DNA from: an uncultured Actinomycetes bacterium
GTDB lineage: Bacteria; Actinomycetota; Thermoleophilia; Solirubrobacterales; Solirubrobacteraceae
Assembly: GCA_937888775.1 (NCBI GenBank)
Contig: CALAQT010000133.1
Span: 1-13,671, forward strand
Length of the DNA: 13,671 bases
Direction of reading: 5' to 3'
In this document: positions 6,759-13,671 of the stretch, in pieces
Layout of the letters: each line of letters begins with the position of its first letter
How positions within the stretch are numbered: the stretch's first letter is position 1
Position numbers and translations under genes: made by a program
Notes under the pieces: model-generated
The model's database searches: none
The model's input: the letters and a program-made list of their open reading frames with translations, nothing else
Told to the model about the DNA's origin: nothing

Positions 6759-6933
6759 TCCAAAGCCACCACGGCCGGGCTTTCATCGGTCGTCCTATAG
6801 GGCAGTCAAGGTCCCGTGGCTCGGCCTCGAGACGCCTTCTGGGGCAACCGTCGCGCGGTGATGCTGCCGGCAACGGCGCGGTCGAGCGCGTGACCGTCGC
6901 GCGCTCGGTATCGGATTGCGCCGAGGCTTGCCC

Positions 6934-6962
6934 TTGTGTGGCGTGCGACCTTTGCTTAGTCT
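6934..6962 (+). promoter_or_regulatory. candidate promoter of the Ig-like protein gene
   Basis: TTGTGT (6934-6939) and TAGTCT (6957-6962) are separated by 17 nt. The -10 is of the TAGnnT kind often seen in actinobacteria. The start of transcription would be near 6969, leaving a leader of roughly 18 nt that includes AGGGTGA before ATG 6987. Confidence 0.35.
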
Positions 6963-6986
6963 TTGCGGCGTATAGGGTGACATGTG

Positions 6987-8558
6987 ATGACCGGGCCGAG
7001 ACCGCGTGGTGGACCCTGGATGGGGAGGTGGTTGCGGGTCGCTGGTGCGTTGGGGGTGGCCTGCGTGCTGGCTGTGTGGGCGGCAGCGCCGGCGTCGGCG
7101 TCGGTTGGGCCCCCGAGTTGCGCGGACGTGTCGGCGTCCACGCAGGAGAACCAATCGGTCACGGTGAGCTTCTCCTGCACCGGCTTGATCTCGAGCTACT
7201 CGATCATCGGCTCGCCATCGCACGGGAGCCTGGCGACGATCGACCAGTCGGCAGGAACCGTCACATACACCCCCGACTCCGGACACGTCGGCTCTGATTC
7301 GTTCACCTACGAGGCCTGCAACAACCAATTCCAGCCTCCCTGCTCGCAGGCCACCGCCAACATCACGATCGTTCCGCCGCCGAGCTGCTCGAACGTCTCC
7401 GCTTCAACGGCCCCAAACCAGGCAGTCACGGTGTTCTTCTCCTGTACGGGATCACCCAGCAGCTACGTGATCGACACACGGCCTCTGCACGGGACGCTCG
7501 GACAGATCGACCCGATCAACGGGAGCGTCGTCTACACGCCGGACGCGGGCTACACGGGCCCGGACTCGTTTACGTAAAGCGGCTGTGCCGGCACCGTCTG
7601 CTCGAGCGCCGCGACGGCAAACATCGTCGTCAACGGGTCGCTGCCGCCCGTGTGCTCGGACGTCTCCGCTTCGACGGTTGAGGACCAGTCGGTCACGGTG
7701 AGCCTCTCCTGCACGAACTCCCCGATCGCCGAAAACATCGCCACTCCCGCCCATGGGACGCTCGGCGGCTCGTTCCCTTCCGTCACGTACACGCCTGACG
7801 CGGGCTACAGCGGATCCGACTCGTTTACGTATAACGCGTGCAATGCTGGCGGCTGCTCGAGCTTTGCGACCGTCACGATCACCGTCACCAAGTCACCGGC
7901 GCCGGTCTGCTCGAATGTCTCGGCCAGCACGCATGTGGACAGCATGGTGACCGTGAGCCTCCCCTGCACGAACTCTCCGGCCAACTACGTGATACTCGCA
8001 CCCGGTCCCGCCCATGGCACGGTCGGCCTAAACGGCCCCGTGTCTTCCGAGAGCGCCACCTACACGCCGAACGCCGGCTACATAGGATCCGACTCGTTCA
8101 GCTACCGCGCGTGCAATCTCGGCGGCTGCTCGACGGCGACCGTGACGATCACCCTCACCGGCCCGCCGCCGCCGCTCCCCCAAAGGGTCATCAAGCCCGC
8201 TCTCGAGGCCATTGTCACATCGCTGCTCGGTCCGTCGCAGCCGGTAAAGTTCGGTCATGCTGCGATCCTCAAAGTCTCCTTGGCGCGCTCGTCGGTGATC
8301 TGGAGCTCCGGCGAGGCGGCGTTTGTGCAGTTGACGATCACCGGTCCGCCCTCATCCGCCACGACAGCATCGGTCGCTAGCGCCGGCCGCCTCAAGGCGA
8401 CGCTCCGCTTTACGGCGCACCCGGGCAAGAACGTGATCCGCATCCGCAAGGTCAAGGGCCACTTCCTCGCCCCGGGGCAGTACAAGGTCACAATCCGCGC
8501 GCTCGTGGGCAACCTGCGCGGCCCCGCCCACACGTTCAAGCTCAAAATCGTGAGCTAA
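6987..8558 (+). pseudogene. secreted protein with four Ig-like repeats, interrupted by one in-frame TAA
   Basis: One continuous frame of 523 codons, broken only by TAA at 7575-7577 (codon 197). ATG 6987 is chosen over GTG 6984 because AGGGTGA lies 6 nt upstream. Residues 1-38 are a signal peptide: arginine-rich start, hydrophobic core, cleavage after A-S-A. Four repeats of about 88 aa begin near residues 42, 130, 220 and 305. Each carries C-x-[DN]-VSAST, a second Cys in SVTVS-like strands, HG[TS]-[LV], a YTP(D/N)(A/S)G motif and D-S-F-[TS]-Y-x-x-C. This resembles bacterial Ig/cadherin-like domains with likely disulfides. Residues about 392-523 form a different beta-rich C-terminal domain, with no LPXTG or membrane anchor. 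In repeat 2 the stop stands exactly where other repeats have Tyr. As written, a 196-aa truncated secreted product results, unless the stop is read through or is an error. Confidence 0.8.
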
Positions 8559-8598
8559 AGAGCCCGAGCGGCGCTTGTCGAGGGGCCGGGCCTCCGCC

Positions 8599-8614
8599 TT
8601 CAGATCGGAAACCA
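8599..8614 (-). repeat. 16-bp inverted repeat, right copy
   Basis: TTCAGATCGGAAACCA, the exact reverse complement of 6743-6758, lying 40 nt after the stop of the Ig-like gene. Confidence 0.6.
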
Positions 8615-8855
8615 CGAACACGGGCATCCCGACGAGGCCGGCCGCCGCGCACGAGACGACCGGGACCAGCCGGATTGAGCCACGAACTCGACCAGAGCGG
8701 CAGCCCGATCAGGGTGCCAAGCGACGCCGCCGACCCTATCGCCCGGGTCGCAGTCAGCAATGGGATCTGCGACGCGGTCGCGGCCGCATCCGGGCGCGCT
8801 GATCGGACGCTCGGAGCGCTCGGTAGTCGATCCGCATTTGAGACGCGCTGCCGCA

Positions 8856-8915
8856 TCGCGCCAAGAGCACCAGTCTTGCTCATAGGGCGCAGGCTGCCGC
8901 TTTCGGTGCCGGCGC
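8856..8915 (+). repeat. 60-bp fragment of a CU044_5270-like gene, inverted copy of 12995-13054
   Basis: Compared with the reverse complement of 12995-13054, about 54 of 60 positions agree, with runs of 20 or more identical bases. Read on the plus strand it gives RAKSTSLAHRAQAAAFGAGA, in the same frame as the copy inside the larger remnant. Weaker similarity continues on both sides (GCGCTG before, TTG..CCGAT after), so this looks like a scrap of a second, more decayed gene copy rather than a bare repeat. Confidence 0.75.
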
Positions 8916-8950
8916 ATTGTCCGATTCCCGCGACCGGTGGAGAAGATCGG

Positions 8951-8974
8951 CGGGCGACCGTCTCTGGCCGCCCG
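8951..8974 (-). terminator. candidate terminator of the leftward secreted-protein gene
   Basis: CGGGCGACC (8951-8959) pairs with GGCCGCCCG (8966-8974) with one mismatch (wobble in RNA) and a 6-nt loop. It lies 14 nt beyond the stop codon at 8989-8991. No T-tract. Confidence 0.4.
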
Positions 8975-8988
8975 CTGGCCCGCGGTAT

Positions 8989-9483
8989 TTATGGAAGCGA
9001 GACGGGGCCGCTCGCGGTGACGAAGCTCTGAACGGCGGTGAACGCATTCGAGCAGTCTCCGTTGACGACCCGTTCGACGAATGTGTTGTGGATGGTCGAC
9101 CGGCCCGATCCGCTGATGCCTCGGTAGGCGCCGGTGCCACCGGTGATCGTGTAGGCGCCTGACGCGGTTTGTGTCTGGAGGCAGGCCGTGGCGGTTTGGC
9201 TCTTGCTGAGCGTTTTGTGGCGCTTGGCAGTGTGCAGCGTGATCGTGCCCGCGGGGAAGCGTAGCGTCAGCGGCACCCCCTTGCTCTCTTGCGTGGCGGT
9301 GCCACCGGCGACGAAGGCGCCGGTCGCGATCACGCTATAGGCGGGCGGTCCGTCGCCGGTCGACGTGTCGGCGAACGAGAAGCTTTCCCTCGGGGTGGTT
9401 GCGCTCGCGCCGGTGGCGATCATGAGGATCGGCGCGATGGAGGCGGCGACGGTTGTCGCGACAGCGAGGATGAGTTTGCGCAC
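8989..9483 (-). CDS. small secreted protein with AOC-barrel/dirigent-like motif
   Basis: A 164-aa exported protein. The start is GTG 9483 (VRKLILAVATTVAASIAP) with a GGAAAGAGAG ribosome site about 7 nt upstream; the open frame extends to 9714, but that part is Arg/Pro-rich and not protein-like. Residues 1-28 are a signal peptide with cleavage after A26-S27-A28. The mature part is predicted beta-rich: SVIATGAFVAGGTA, LRFPAGTITLH, and near the C-terminus ASGAYTITGGTGAYRGISGSG. The GTGAYRGxxGSG segment resembles the turn of allene-oxide-cyclase-barrel and dirigent-type proteins. Two Cys remain in the mature chain (ACLQTQT, GDCSNAF). Function unknown. A GCCGG/CCGGC hairpin sits in its 5' leader (9503-9517). 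It diverges from the kinase operon. Confidence 0.78.
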   Translation of the reverse strand: MRKLILAVATTVAASIAPILMIATGASATTPRESFSFADTSTGDGPPAYSVIATGAFVAGGTATQESKGVPLTLRFPAGTITLHTAKRHKTLSKSQTATACLQTQTASGAYTITGGTGAYRGISGSGRSTIHNTFVERVVNGDCSNAFTAVQSFVTASGPVSLP

Positions 9484-9737
9484 TTGTGTTCTCTCTTTCC
9501 TTGCCGGTGTTGCCGGCGGTCGGTTTGGTGCGGCAAGGCTCTCGTGGATCGGGTGCGCTGTCGTCGGCCGCAGTCGTGATTTGGGGTCGTTCTGAGGGAT
9601 GATTTCGGCACGGTTGTAAGGGGCCGTTGATCGTTCTCGAGGATGACCGCGGATCGTCCCGATTGATGACGCGGTGTGGTTCGCGTGGCGGTAGTTTGCG
9701 CGGTGTGATCCCACGGGCTCGGAACACCATCGGTTGG
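9484..9737. promoter_or_regulatory. divergent intergenic region between secreted-protein gene and kinase operon
   Basis: This 254-bp stretch must hold promoters for both directions. A GCCGG-TGTTG-CCGGC hairpin (9503-9517) lies just upstream of the ribosome site of the leftward gene. I found no convincing -35/-10 pair on either strand. Because transcription diverges, the two-component system may control the secreted protein, which is inference only. Confidence 0.35.
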
Positions 9738-10904
9738 ATGCGCGGGCTTGATCCTGTGCAGGTGGACGTTCTGTTTGCTGCGGGCTTCCTGGTCTGGTTC
9801 GGGGTCCAGATCCTCGTCGAGGCGCATCCCCAGGTGCGCCTTGTGCAGGCGCTGACGGGCCTGGCGATCGCGGGAGCGATCGTGATGCGCCGCCGCTGGA
9901 TGCTTCAGGCCTTGTTGCTGGCGTGCGTGGCGTTCGTCTGCAAGCGCGTGCTGATCGGTGACCAGGCGGTGGGCCAGGGCGGTGCGGCCGGGCTGCTCGG
10001 AATGCTGCTCTTGTTCTACGGGAGCGGGGCGTTTCTGGAGGGGCAGCGCGCGTGGCTCGGGTTGGGGATCAGCTTGGTGCTTGGTGGGGCGATCACGCTG
10101 GTGAGTTCGAGCCTGCTGGCGGCGGTGTTCGGCGATGTGGCGTTCGTCCTGCTCCCGTTTATCGTCGGGCGCTCGCGTCGCCTCGCGCTGGCGCGCGAGC
10201 ACGCCGAGCGCGAGCAGGCGGAGCGGCTGGACTCAGAACGCGAGCTGCACGTGCGCACGGCCGCGCTCGGGGAGCGGGTGCGGCTCGCGCGGGAGATTCA
10301 TGACGTGATCGCTCACAGCGTCTCGGTGATGGTGATCCAGGCCGCGGGAGCGCGGACCGTGATGGATCAGGACCCGTCGCGGGCGGAGAGCTCGCTGCGC
10401 TCGGTGGAGCGCGCGGGACGCGAGGCGCTAGCGGAGATGCGACGGCTGCTCGGGGTGCTCGCCGATGGCCAGGATCTACGGGCGCTCGCGCCGCAGCCGG
10501 GTCTCGAGGACCTCCCCGAGCTGGTGTCGAGCACCCGCGCGGCCGGTCTGCAGGCATTGATCCGGGTCGACGGAGACCCGGTCGCGGTCTCGCAGGGGCT
10601 GAGCCTGTGCGCTTATCGGGTAGTCCAGGAGGCGCTGATGAATACGCTCAAGCACGCCGGGCCGACACGAGCGGAGGTGTATCTACGGTGGTGTGAGGAC
10701 ACGCTCGAGTTGCGGGTGAGCGACGAGGGACGCGTTGATGCCCGCGGCGGCGGCGCGCCGGTCGGTGGGTCATCGGGGCACGGGATCGCCGGGATGCGCG
10801 AGCGCACCGCCCTGCACGGCGGTTCGGTCGAGGCAGGGTCCGTCCCCGACGGCGGCTTCTTCGTGCGCGCCTCAATCCCGTTGATAGCGGGGAGCGTGAC
10901 GTGA
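9738..10904 (+). CDS. sensor histidine kinase, NarL/HisKA_3 type, catalytic motifs intact
   Basis: A 388-aa membrane kinase from ATG 9738 (MRGLDPVQVDVLFAAGFLV). In-frame starts upstream at TTG 9627, ATG 9666 and GTG 9705 cannot be excluded; no strong ribosome site decides, but relatives start near the first membrane helix. About five to six hydrophobic segments lie within residues 9-145, with little extracytoplasmic loop. A charged coiled coil (residues about 147-185) leads into the dimerisation/phospho-acceptor helix, REIHDVIAHSVSVMV, with H188. The ATPase domain keeps the N-box (E298, N302 in QEALMNTLKH), a G1-like SDEG (D329) and the G-rich GHGIAGMRER, ending with FFVRASIPL. It should autophosphorylate and pass phosphate to the regulator at 12131. 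Its stop overlaps the next start as GTGA. Confidence 0.92.
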   Translation: MRGLDPVQVDVLFAAGFLVWFGVQILVEAHPQVRLVQALTGLAIAGAIVMRRRWMLQALLLACVAFVCKRVLIGDQAVGQGGAAGLLGMLLLFYGSGAFLEGQRAWLGLGISLVLGGAITLVSSSLLAAVFGDVAFVLLPFIVGRSRRLALAREHAEREQAERLDSERELHVRTAALGERVRLAREIHDVIAHSVSVMVIQAAGARTVMDQDPSRAESSLRSVERAGREALAEMRRLLGVLADGQDLRALAPQPGLEDLPELVSSTRAAGLQALIRVDGDPVAVSQGLSLCAYRVVQEALMNTLKHAGPTRAEVYLRWCEDTLELRVSDEGRVDARGGGAPVGGSSGHGIAGMRERTALHGGSVEAGSVPDGGFFVRASIPLIAGSVT

Positions 10905-12134
10905 GCGCGTCGAGGCGCCGCGGCGGCCGGCCGGCCGGCCGCGACTGGATCAGCCGCCGGATCGGGCTCGCCTCCCGGTTTGATCTTTCGCGGATCGATC
11001 TCGCCCGGGTCGACTTCGTGATCGCGGTTGCGCTCATGGTCGACCTGATGCTCGAGGCGGCGCTCGGGCGCGATCTGCCCGACCGGCTCGCGACGGCGAT
11101 CTTCGCGATCCCGTTCGCGGCGCCGGTCGCGGTTCGGTGCCGGTGGCCGGCCGCTGCCGTGATCGCCTGCACCGCTACGGGACTGCTGCAGGACGCCTTC
11201 GATGGGCAGCTGTTCAACCTTCCCAGCAGCAGCGCCGTCATCCCGCTGATGCTGTGCAGCTATGGCGCGGGCGCCTGGCTTGCCCGCCGGCGCAGCTTCG
11301 CCGCGATCGGCGGCGCGGCGGGCCTGCTGATCGCCGACCAGCTGATCGAGTCCTACGTGACCGGCGTGAGCGGTGGTGGGTTCTCCGGATTCGCGACGCT
11401 GATGCTCCTGTTCCTCGTACCGTGGGCGCTCGGCCGCTTGGTTTACGAGCGAACTCGCCGAGCTGACGCGTTCGCAGCGCTCGCGGCCCAGGCGGCGGCG
11501 GAGCGCGCCGAGCGCGAGCGCGCGGCCGTCACGCAGGAGCGCCTGATGATCGGCCGGGAGCTGCAGGACATCATCGCCCACAGCGTCAGCGTGATGGTCG
11601 TGCAGGCCGGCGGCGCCCGGCGGCTGCTCGGCACAGAGCCCGATCGCGCGCGCGAATCGATCCTGAACGTCGAGCAGATCGGCCGCGACGCACTCGCGGA
11701 GATGCGCCGCCTGCTCGGGCTGCTGCGCAAAGACGACGACCCGCGCGCGCTCACGCCACAACCGGGCCTTGACCAGCTACCCGAACTCGCCAGCAGCCTC
11801 GGCGACGCAGGGCTCGTGTGCGGGCTGCACGTTGAAGGCGATCCGATCGCGCTGACGCCTGGGATCGACCTCGTCGGCTACCGGGTGATCGAGACCGCGC
11901 TGGAGACCGCTGCCGCTTCGCGGTGCCGGCAGGCGAACGCGACGGTCCGCTACGAGCCGCGCCAGCTCGAGCTGGAGATCCGCGGCGAGGTCCCGCTGCC
12001 CGGCGTCGGTGACAGCATGCGAACGGTGACTGCGTGTCGAGCTGTACGGCGGCAAGCTCGACGTCCTACCCGCCGAGCGCGACGAGTTCACCGTCCGATG
12101 CCGACTGCCGCTCGAGGGGACGCTGAGCACGTGA
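10901..12134 (+). pseudogene. second sensor-kinase-like protein: phospho-His replaced by Gln, C-terminal frameshift
   Basis: GTG 10901 overlaps the preceding stop (GTGA). The paralogue has a 35-residue Arg-rich N-terminus, about six membrane segments (residues 37-178), a coiled coil, and a clear HisKA_3 helix. At the acceptor position it reads REL-Q-DIIAHSVSVMVVQ: codon CAG 11564-11566, Q222 instead of His. The N-box is degraded (ETALETAAASRCRQ, no Asn) and the G-rich loop is gone, so neither ATP binding nor phosphotransfer is expected. Near 12035 one base too many shifts the frame; the true tail continues as VELYGGKLDVLPAERDEFTV and ends at TGA 12132-12134, again overlapping the next GTG. 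As written, the frame instead runs into the response regulator. If repaired it would be a 410-aa pseudokinase, perhaps a dimer partner of the first kinase. Confidence 0.8.
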
Positions 12135-12814
12135 GCACCTCGATCCTGATCGCCGACGACCAGGCGCTCGTCCGCGCCGGCTTTCGGATGATCCTCGAAG
12201 CAGAGCCTGACTTCCGCGTCCTCGCCGAGGCCAAGGATGGCGTCGACGCAGTCGAGGCTGCGCGTCGATGCCGCCCGGATGCCGTGCTCATGGACATCCG
12301 GATGCCGCGCATGGACGGACTCGAAGCGACGCGGCGAATCATCGCCGCGGGCACGGCCGGCCGGCCCCGAGTGCTGATGCTCACCACCTTCGACCTCGAC
12401 GAATACGTCTACGACGCGCTCAGCGCCGGCGCCAGCGGATTCCTGCTCAAGGACGCGCCACCAGAGCAGCTCGTCGCAGGGATCCGCGTGATCGCCGAAG
12501 GCGAATCGCTGCTCGCACCGACCGTGACCCGACGGCTGATCGAAACCTTCCTGCGGGAGCGAACCCCCGCTCCAGAGCCGCCCCCCGCGCTGGCCGAGCT
12601 GACCCACCGAGAGCTCGAGGTCCTGGGTCTGATCGCCCGAGGGCTGTCCAACTCCGAAATTGCTCACGAGCTCGTCGTATCGGACGCGACCGTCAAGACC
12701 CACGTGGCTCGGGTACTGTCAAAACTTGGCCTGCGCGACCGCGTCCAGGCCGTAGTGCTCGCCTATGAGACTGGGATCGCTAGACCGCGCAGCACACACG
12801 CACGCGAGTCGTGA
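12131..12814 (+). CDS. LuxR/NarL-family response regulator
   Basis: A 227-aa DNA-binding regulator from GTG 12131 (VSTSILIADDQALVRAG). The receiver domain, residues 4-120, has acidic D9 and D10, phospho-acceptor D55 (VLMDIRMPRMDG), the switch Thr at 85/86 and K107 (FLLKDA). After a Pro/Glu-rich linker (about 146-156), residues 157-215 form a LuxR-type helix-turn-helix (LTHRELEVLGLIARGLSNSEIAHEL...TVKTHVARVLSKL). It is the third gene of the kinase operon; its start overlaps the true tail of the second kinase. The apparent 637-aa fusion with that kinase results from a 1-base shift upstream, not from a designed hybrid. Target genes are unknown; the divergent secreted-protein gene is a candidate. 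Confidence 0.93.
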   Translation: MSTSILIADDQALVRAGFRMILEAEPDFRVLAEAKDGVDAVEAARRCRPDAVLMDIRMPRMDGLEATRRIIAAGTAGRPRVLMLTTFDLDEYVYDALSAGASGFLLKDAPPEQLVAGIRVIAEGESLLAPTVTRRLIETFLRERTPAPEPPPALAELTHRELEVLGLIARGLSNSEIAHELVVSDATVKTHVARVLSKLGLRDRVQAVVLAYETGIARPRSTHARES

Positions 12815-12821
12815 GATCCCA

Positions 12822-12841
12822 CGCCGGGCTTCGGTCCGGCG
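12822..12841 (+). terminator. candidate terminator of the kinase/regulator operon
   Basis: CGCCGG (12822-12827) pairs with CCGGCG (12836-12841) around an 8-nt loop, 7 nt after the response-regulator stop. It is G-C rich and lacks a T-tract; assigned by position. Confidence 0.4.
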
Positions 12842-12867
12842 CGCTCGCGGCAAACAGACCGGGGCAA

Positions 12868-13455
12868 TCAGGACACCTCGCACGGCAAGAGCATGGTGGT
12901 GACAGGACCGGAGACCGCGCCTTCGATTCGCCAGATGCAGTTCGTCCTCATGCACGTCCGCGCAGAGCACGACCCACATCCCGATCGGCAGCAAGCACCG
13001 GCACGGAAAGCGGCAGCCTGCACTCGGTGAGCAAGACTGGTGCTCTTGGCGCGAACCAGCGCCTCTCCCAACAGCTCCTGCACGGTGTGCAGCGTCAGGG
13101 GCGAGCGGGCACTGAGAGCGGCTTTGCGCCCATCGGGATGGCGCTGCAGCCGGGCGCGTCTGGCGCGCGATCCAGGCAGGCAGCCAGGCGCGAACAGGTC
13201 AACGCTCGGGCCGTGGGTCAGCTCCCGGCTGCCGGCAGCTTCCCAACGCGCCCGGCCGTCCTCGGTGAAGAAACTGGCCGGGCCGCTGGTCTCCCGGATC
13301 AGACCGGAGCCGTCGCTACCGATCCAGATCTCGCGTTGGGACCCCACGAACGCGTCAAACTGGCCGTGGGCGTGAACGCCGTGGGCACCGCACGACTGGA
13401 CGTACTCATAGTCGACCGCTTCTATGCCGGCCGTGGTAGTGGGATTCGACGGCAT
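12868..13455 (-). pseudogene. CU044_5270-like protein remnant, truncated at both ends
   Basis: A 195-codon leftward frame. The central part, residues about 14-150, resembles the ectodomain of CU044_5270-type actinobacterial membrane proteins: DYEYVQS, REIWIGSDGSGLIRE, SFFTEDGRARWEAAG, DLFAPGCLPGS, TVQELLGEALVR, LAHRVQAAAFRAG. Intact relatives begin with a cytoplasmic region plus membrane helix and continue beyond this point into a further beta domain. Here no membrane segment precedes DYEYVQS, and after AAFRAG the sequence becomes Cys/Arg-rich and unrelated. It is therefore a gene fragment. A perfect TTGACA lies on the same strand at 13636-13631, upstream of ATG 13455, with a weak TAGGCG 17 nt on. 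A 60-bp part is repeated at 8856-8915. Function of the family is not established. Confidence 0.65.
12995..13054 (-). repeat. 60-bp segment of the CU044_5270-like remnant, partner of 8856-8915
   Basis: About 90% identical to 8856-8915 in inverted orientation, including the 25-base core at 13030-13054. On the minus strand it encodes RAKSTSLAHRVQAAAFRAGA. Confidence 0.75.
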
Positions 13456-13651
13456 GACTCGCTCGACACGTCGCGTTAGGCACCGCCAACCCTATCCCAG
13501 GTCAGAGCTTCTTCCGCGCCCGTAAGACCTTCCGCGATTGAGACGGGCCCGCCGCCGCCGCGGCCTGCCGAGATGCATTGACTGCGCGGTCGTGGATCCC
13601 CACCGATCGCCTACAGCTTAGAAGCTCCTATGTCAAGGAATTCGTCTAGCT
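13456..13651. other. intergenic tail of the window
   Basis: No gene seen. The minus strand carries TTGACA (13636-13631) followed after 17 nt by TAGGCG, a weak promoter candidate pointing at the CU044_5270-like remnant. Confidence 0.3.
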
Positions 13652-13667
13652 GCAACCTTTTGGTTGC
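13652..13667. promoter_or_regulatory. perfect palindrome at the window edge, possible ArsR-type operator
   Basis: GCAACC (13652-13657) and GGTTGC (13662-13667) pair exactly around TTTT. Actinobacterial ArsR-family regulator genes are often preceded by similar AACC-N4-GGTT palindromes, so a regulator gene starting just beyond 13671 is plausible. It could also act on the leftward TTGACA promoter 16 nt away. No T-tract follows it, which argues against a terminator. Confidence 0.4.
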
Positions 13668-13671
13668 GGGT

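Larger units (their letters stand above)
6103..6983. other. 881-bp region without a recognisable gene
   Basis: Frames up to about 150 aa are open on both strands (e.g. 6421-6873 minus, 6466-6861 plus), but their composition is shadow-like (Arg/Pro/Ser-rich) and I recognise no family. Hairpins seen: CCTTGC/GCAAGG (6534-6548), CCTCCGAC/GTCGGAGG with a 10-nt loop (6622-6647) and GCGCT/AGCGC (6172-6188). Position 6743-6758 matches 8599-8614 in inverted orientation. The tail holds a candidate promoter for the Ig-like gene. The rest may be decayed coding sequence. Confidence 0.4.
8559..8988. other. intergenic region with repeat fragments
   Basis: No intact gene is recognised. It holds the right copy of the 16-bp inverted repeat (8599-8614), a decayed fragment of a CU044_5270-like gene (8856-8915) and a terminator-like stem for the leftward gene (8951-8974). 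The remaining open frames on both strands are short and unrecognised. Confidence 0.45.

Noticed and set aside
7111..8160. CRISPR-like or short tandem DNA repeat array
   Set aside because: The periodicity of about 260 bp is protein-level, from Ig-like domains with diverged DNA and no spacers.
9627..9737. N-terminal extension of the first kinase
   Set aside because: TTG 9627, ATG 9666 and GTG 9705 are possible, but the extension is Arg/Gly-rich and non-membrane; not fully excluded.
10613..11761. 382-aa open frame on the minus strand
   Set aside because: Shadow of the two kinase genes; Arg/Ala/Asp-rich with no recognisable domain.
10901..12814. 637-aa hybrid histidine kinase-response regulator
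   Set aside because: The kinase tail continues in the next frame to a stop overlapping the regulator GTG; the fusion depends on one extra base near 12035.
12811..13479. 222-aa plus-strand frame after the response regulator
   Set aside because: The opposite strand encodes the CU044_5270-like remnant with clear motifs; the plus-strand translation has none.

Overview
The window is high-GC, densely coding bacterial DNA. The gene set (a GRPPRNKG-type integrase, a secreted protein of tandem Ig-like repeats, NarL-type kinases with a LuxR-type regulator, a CU044_5270-like remnant) suggests an actinobacterium, probably Thermoleophilia/Solirubrobacterales. The taxon is inferred from family recognition, not from a marker gene. 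No rRNA, tRNA or CRISPR array was seen.

Left part (1-1130): a leftward two-gene operon. A DUF6932-type protein with a nucleotidyltransferase-like G-S...D-x-D motif overlaps a 173-aa XRE helix-turn-helix protein by 4 nt. This is a toxin-antitoxin-like layout. A perfect palindrome, probably an operator, overlaps its likely promoter.

Mobile part (1131-5259): a tyrosine integrase gene is cut in two by a complete RIT (recombinase-in-trio) element. The element has near-identical 98/100-bp terminal inverted repeats, three overlapping tyrosine-recombinase genes (ritA, ritB, ritC), and a perfect 20-bp palindrome at its left end only. Removing 1422-4844 restores the integrase reading frame at the catalytic-lysine hairpin. 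ritA carries two compensating frameshifts, and the right half of the integrase carries one further 1-nt frameshift.

Middle part (5260-8988): a DUF3237 protein, about 0.9 kb of apparent non-coding sequence, then a secreted four-repeat Ig-like protein with an in-frame TAA exactly where the other repeats encode Tyr. An exact 16-bp inverted repeat flanks that gene.

Right part (8989-13671): a leftward secreted small protein (AOC-barrel/dirigent-like motif), then a divergent rightward operon of sensor kinase, second kinase-like protein and LuxR-type response regulator, each joined by a 4-nt GTGA overlap. The first kinase keeps its catalytic motifs. The second has Gln in place of the phospho-accepting His, lacks recognisable ATP-binding boxes, and has a terminal frameshift that falsely fuses it to the response regulator. 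A leftward CU044_5270-like remnant follows; a 60-bp piece of it is repeated in inverted orientation 4.1 kb upstream. The window ends on a perfect GCAACC-TTTT-GGTTGC palindrome, perhaps the operator of a gene beyond the edge.

Four single-base indels, one nonsense codon and one missing start codon lie in otherwise clean coding sequence. This could be real decay or sequence error, and it should be resolved before any product is called truncated or fused.
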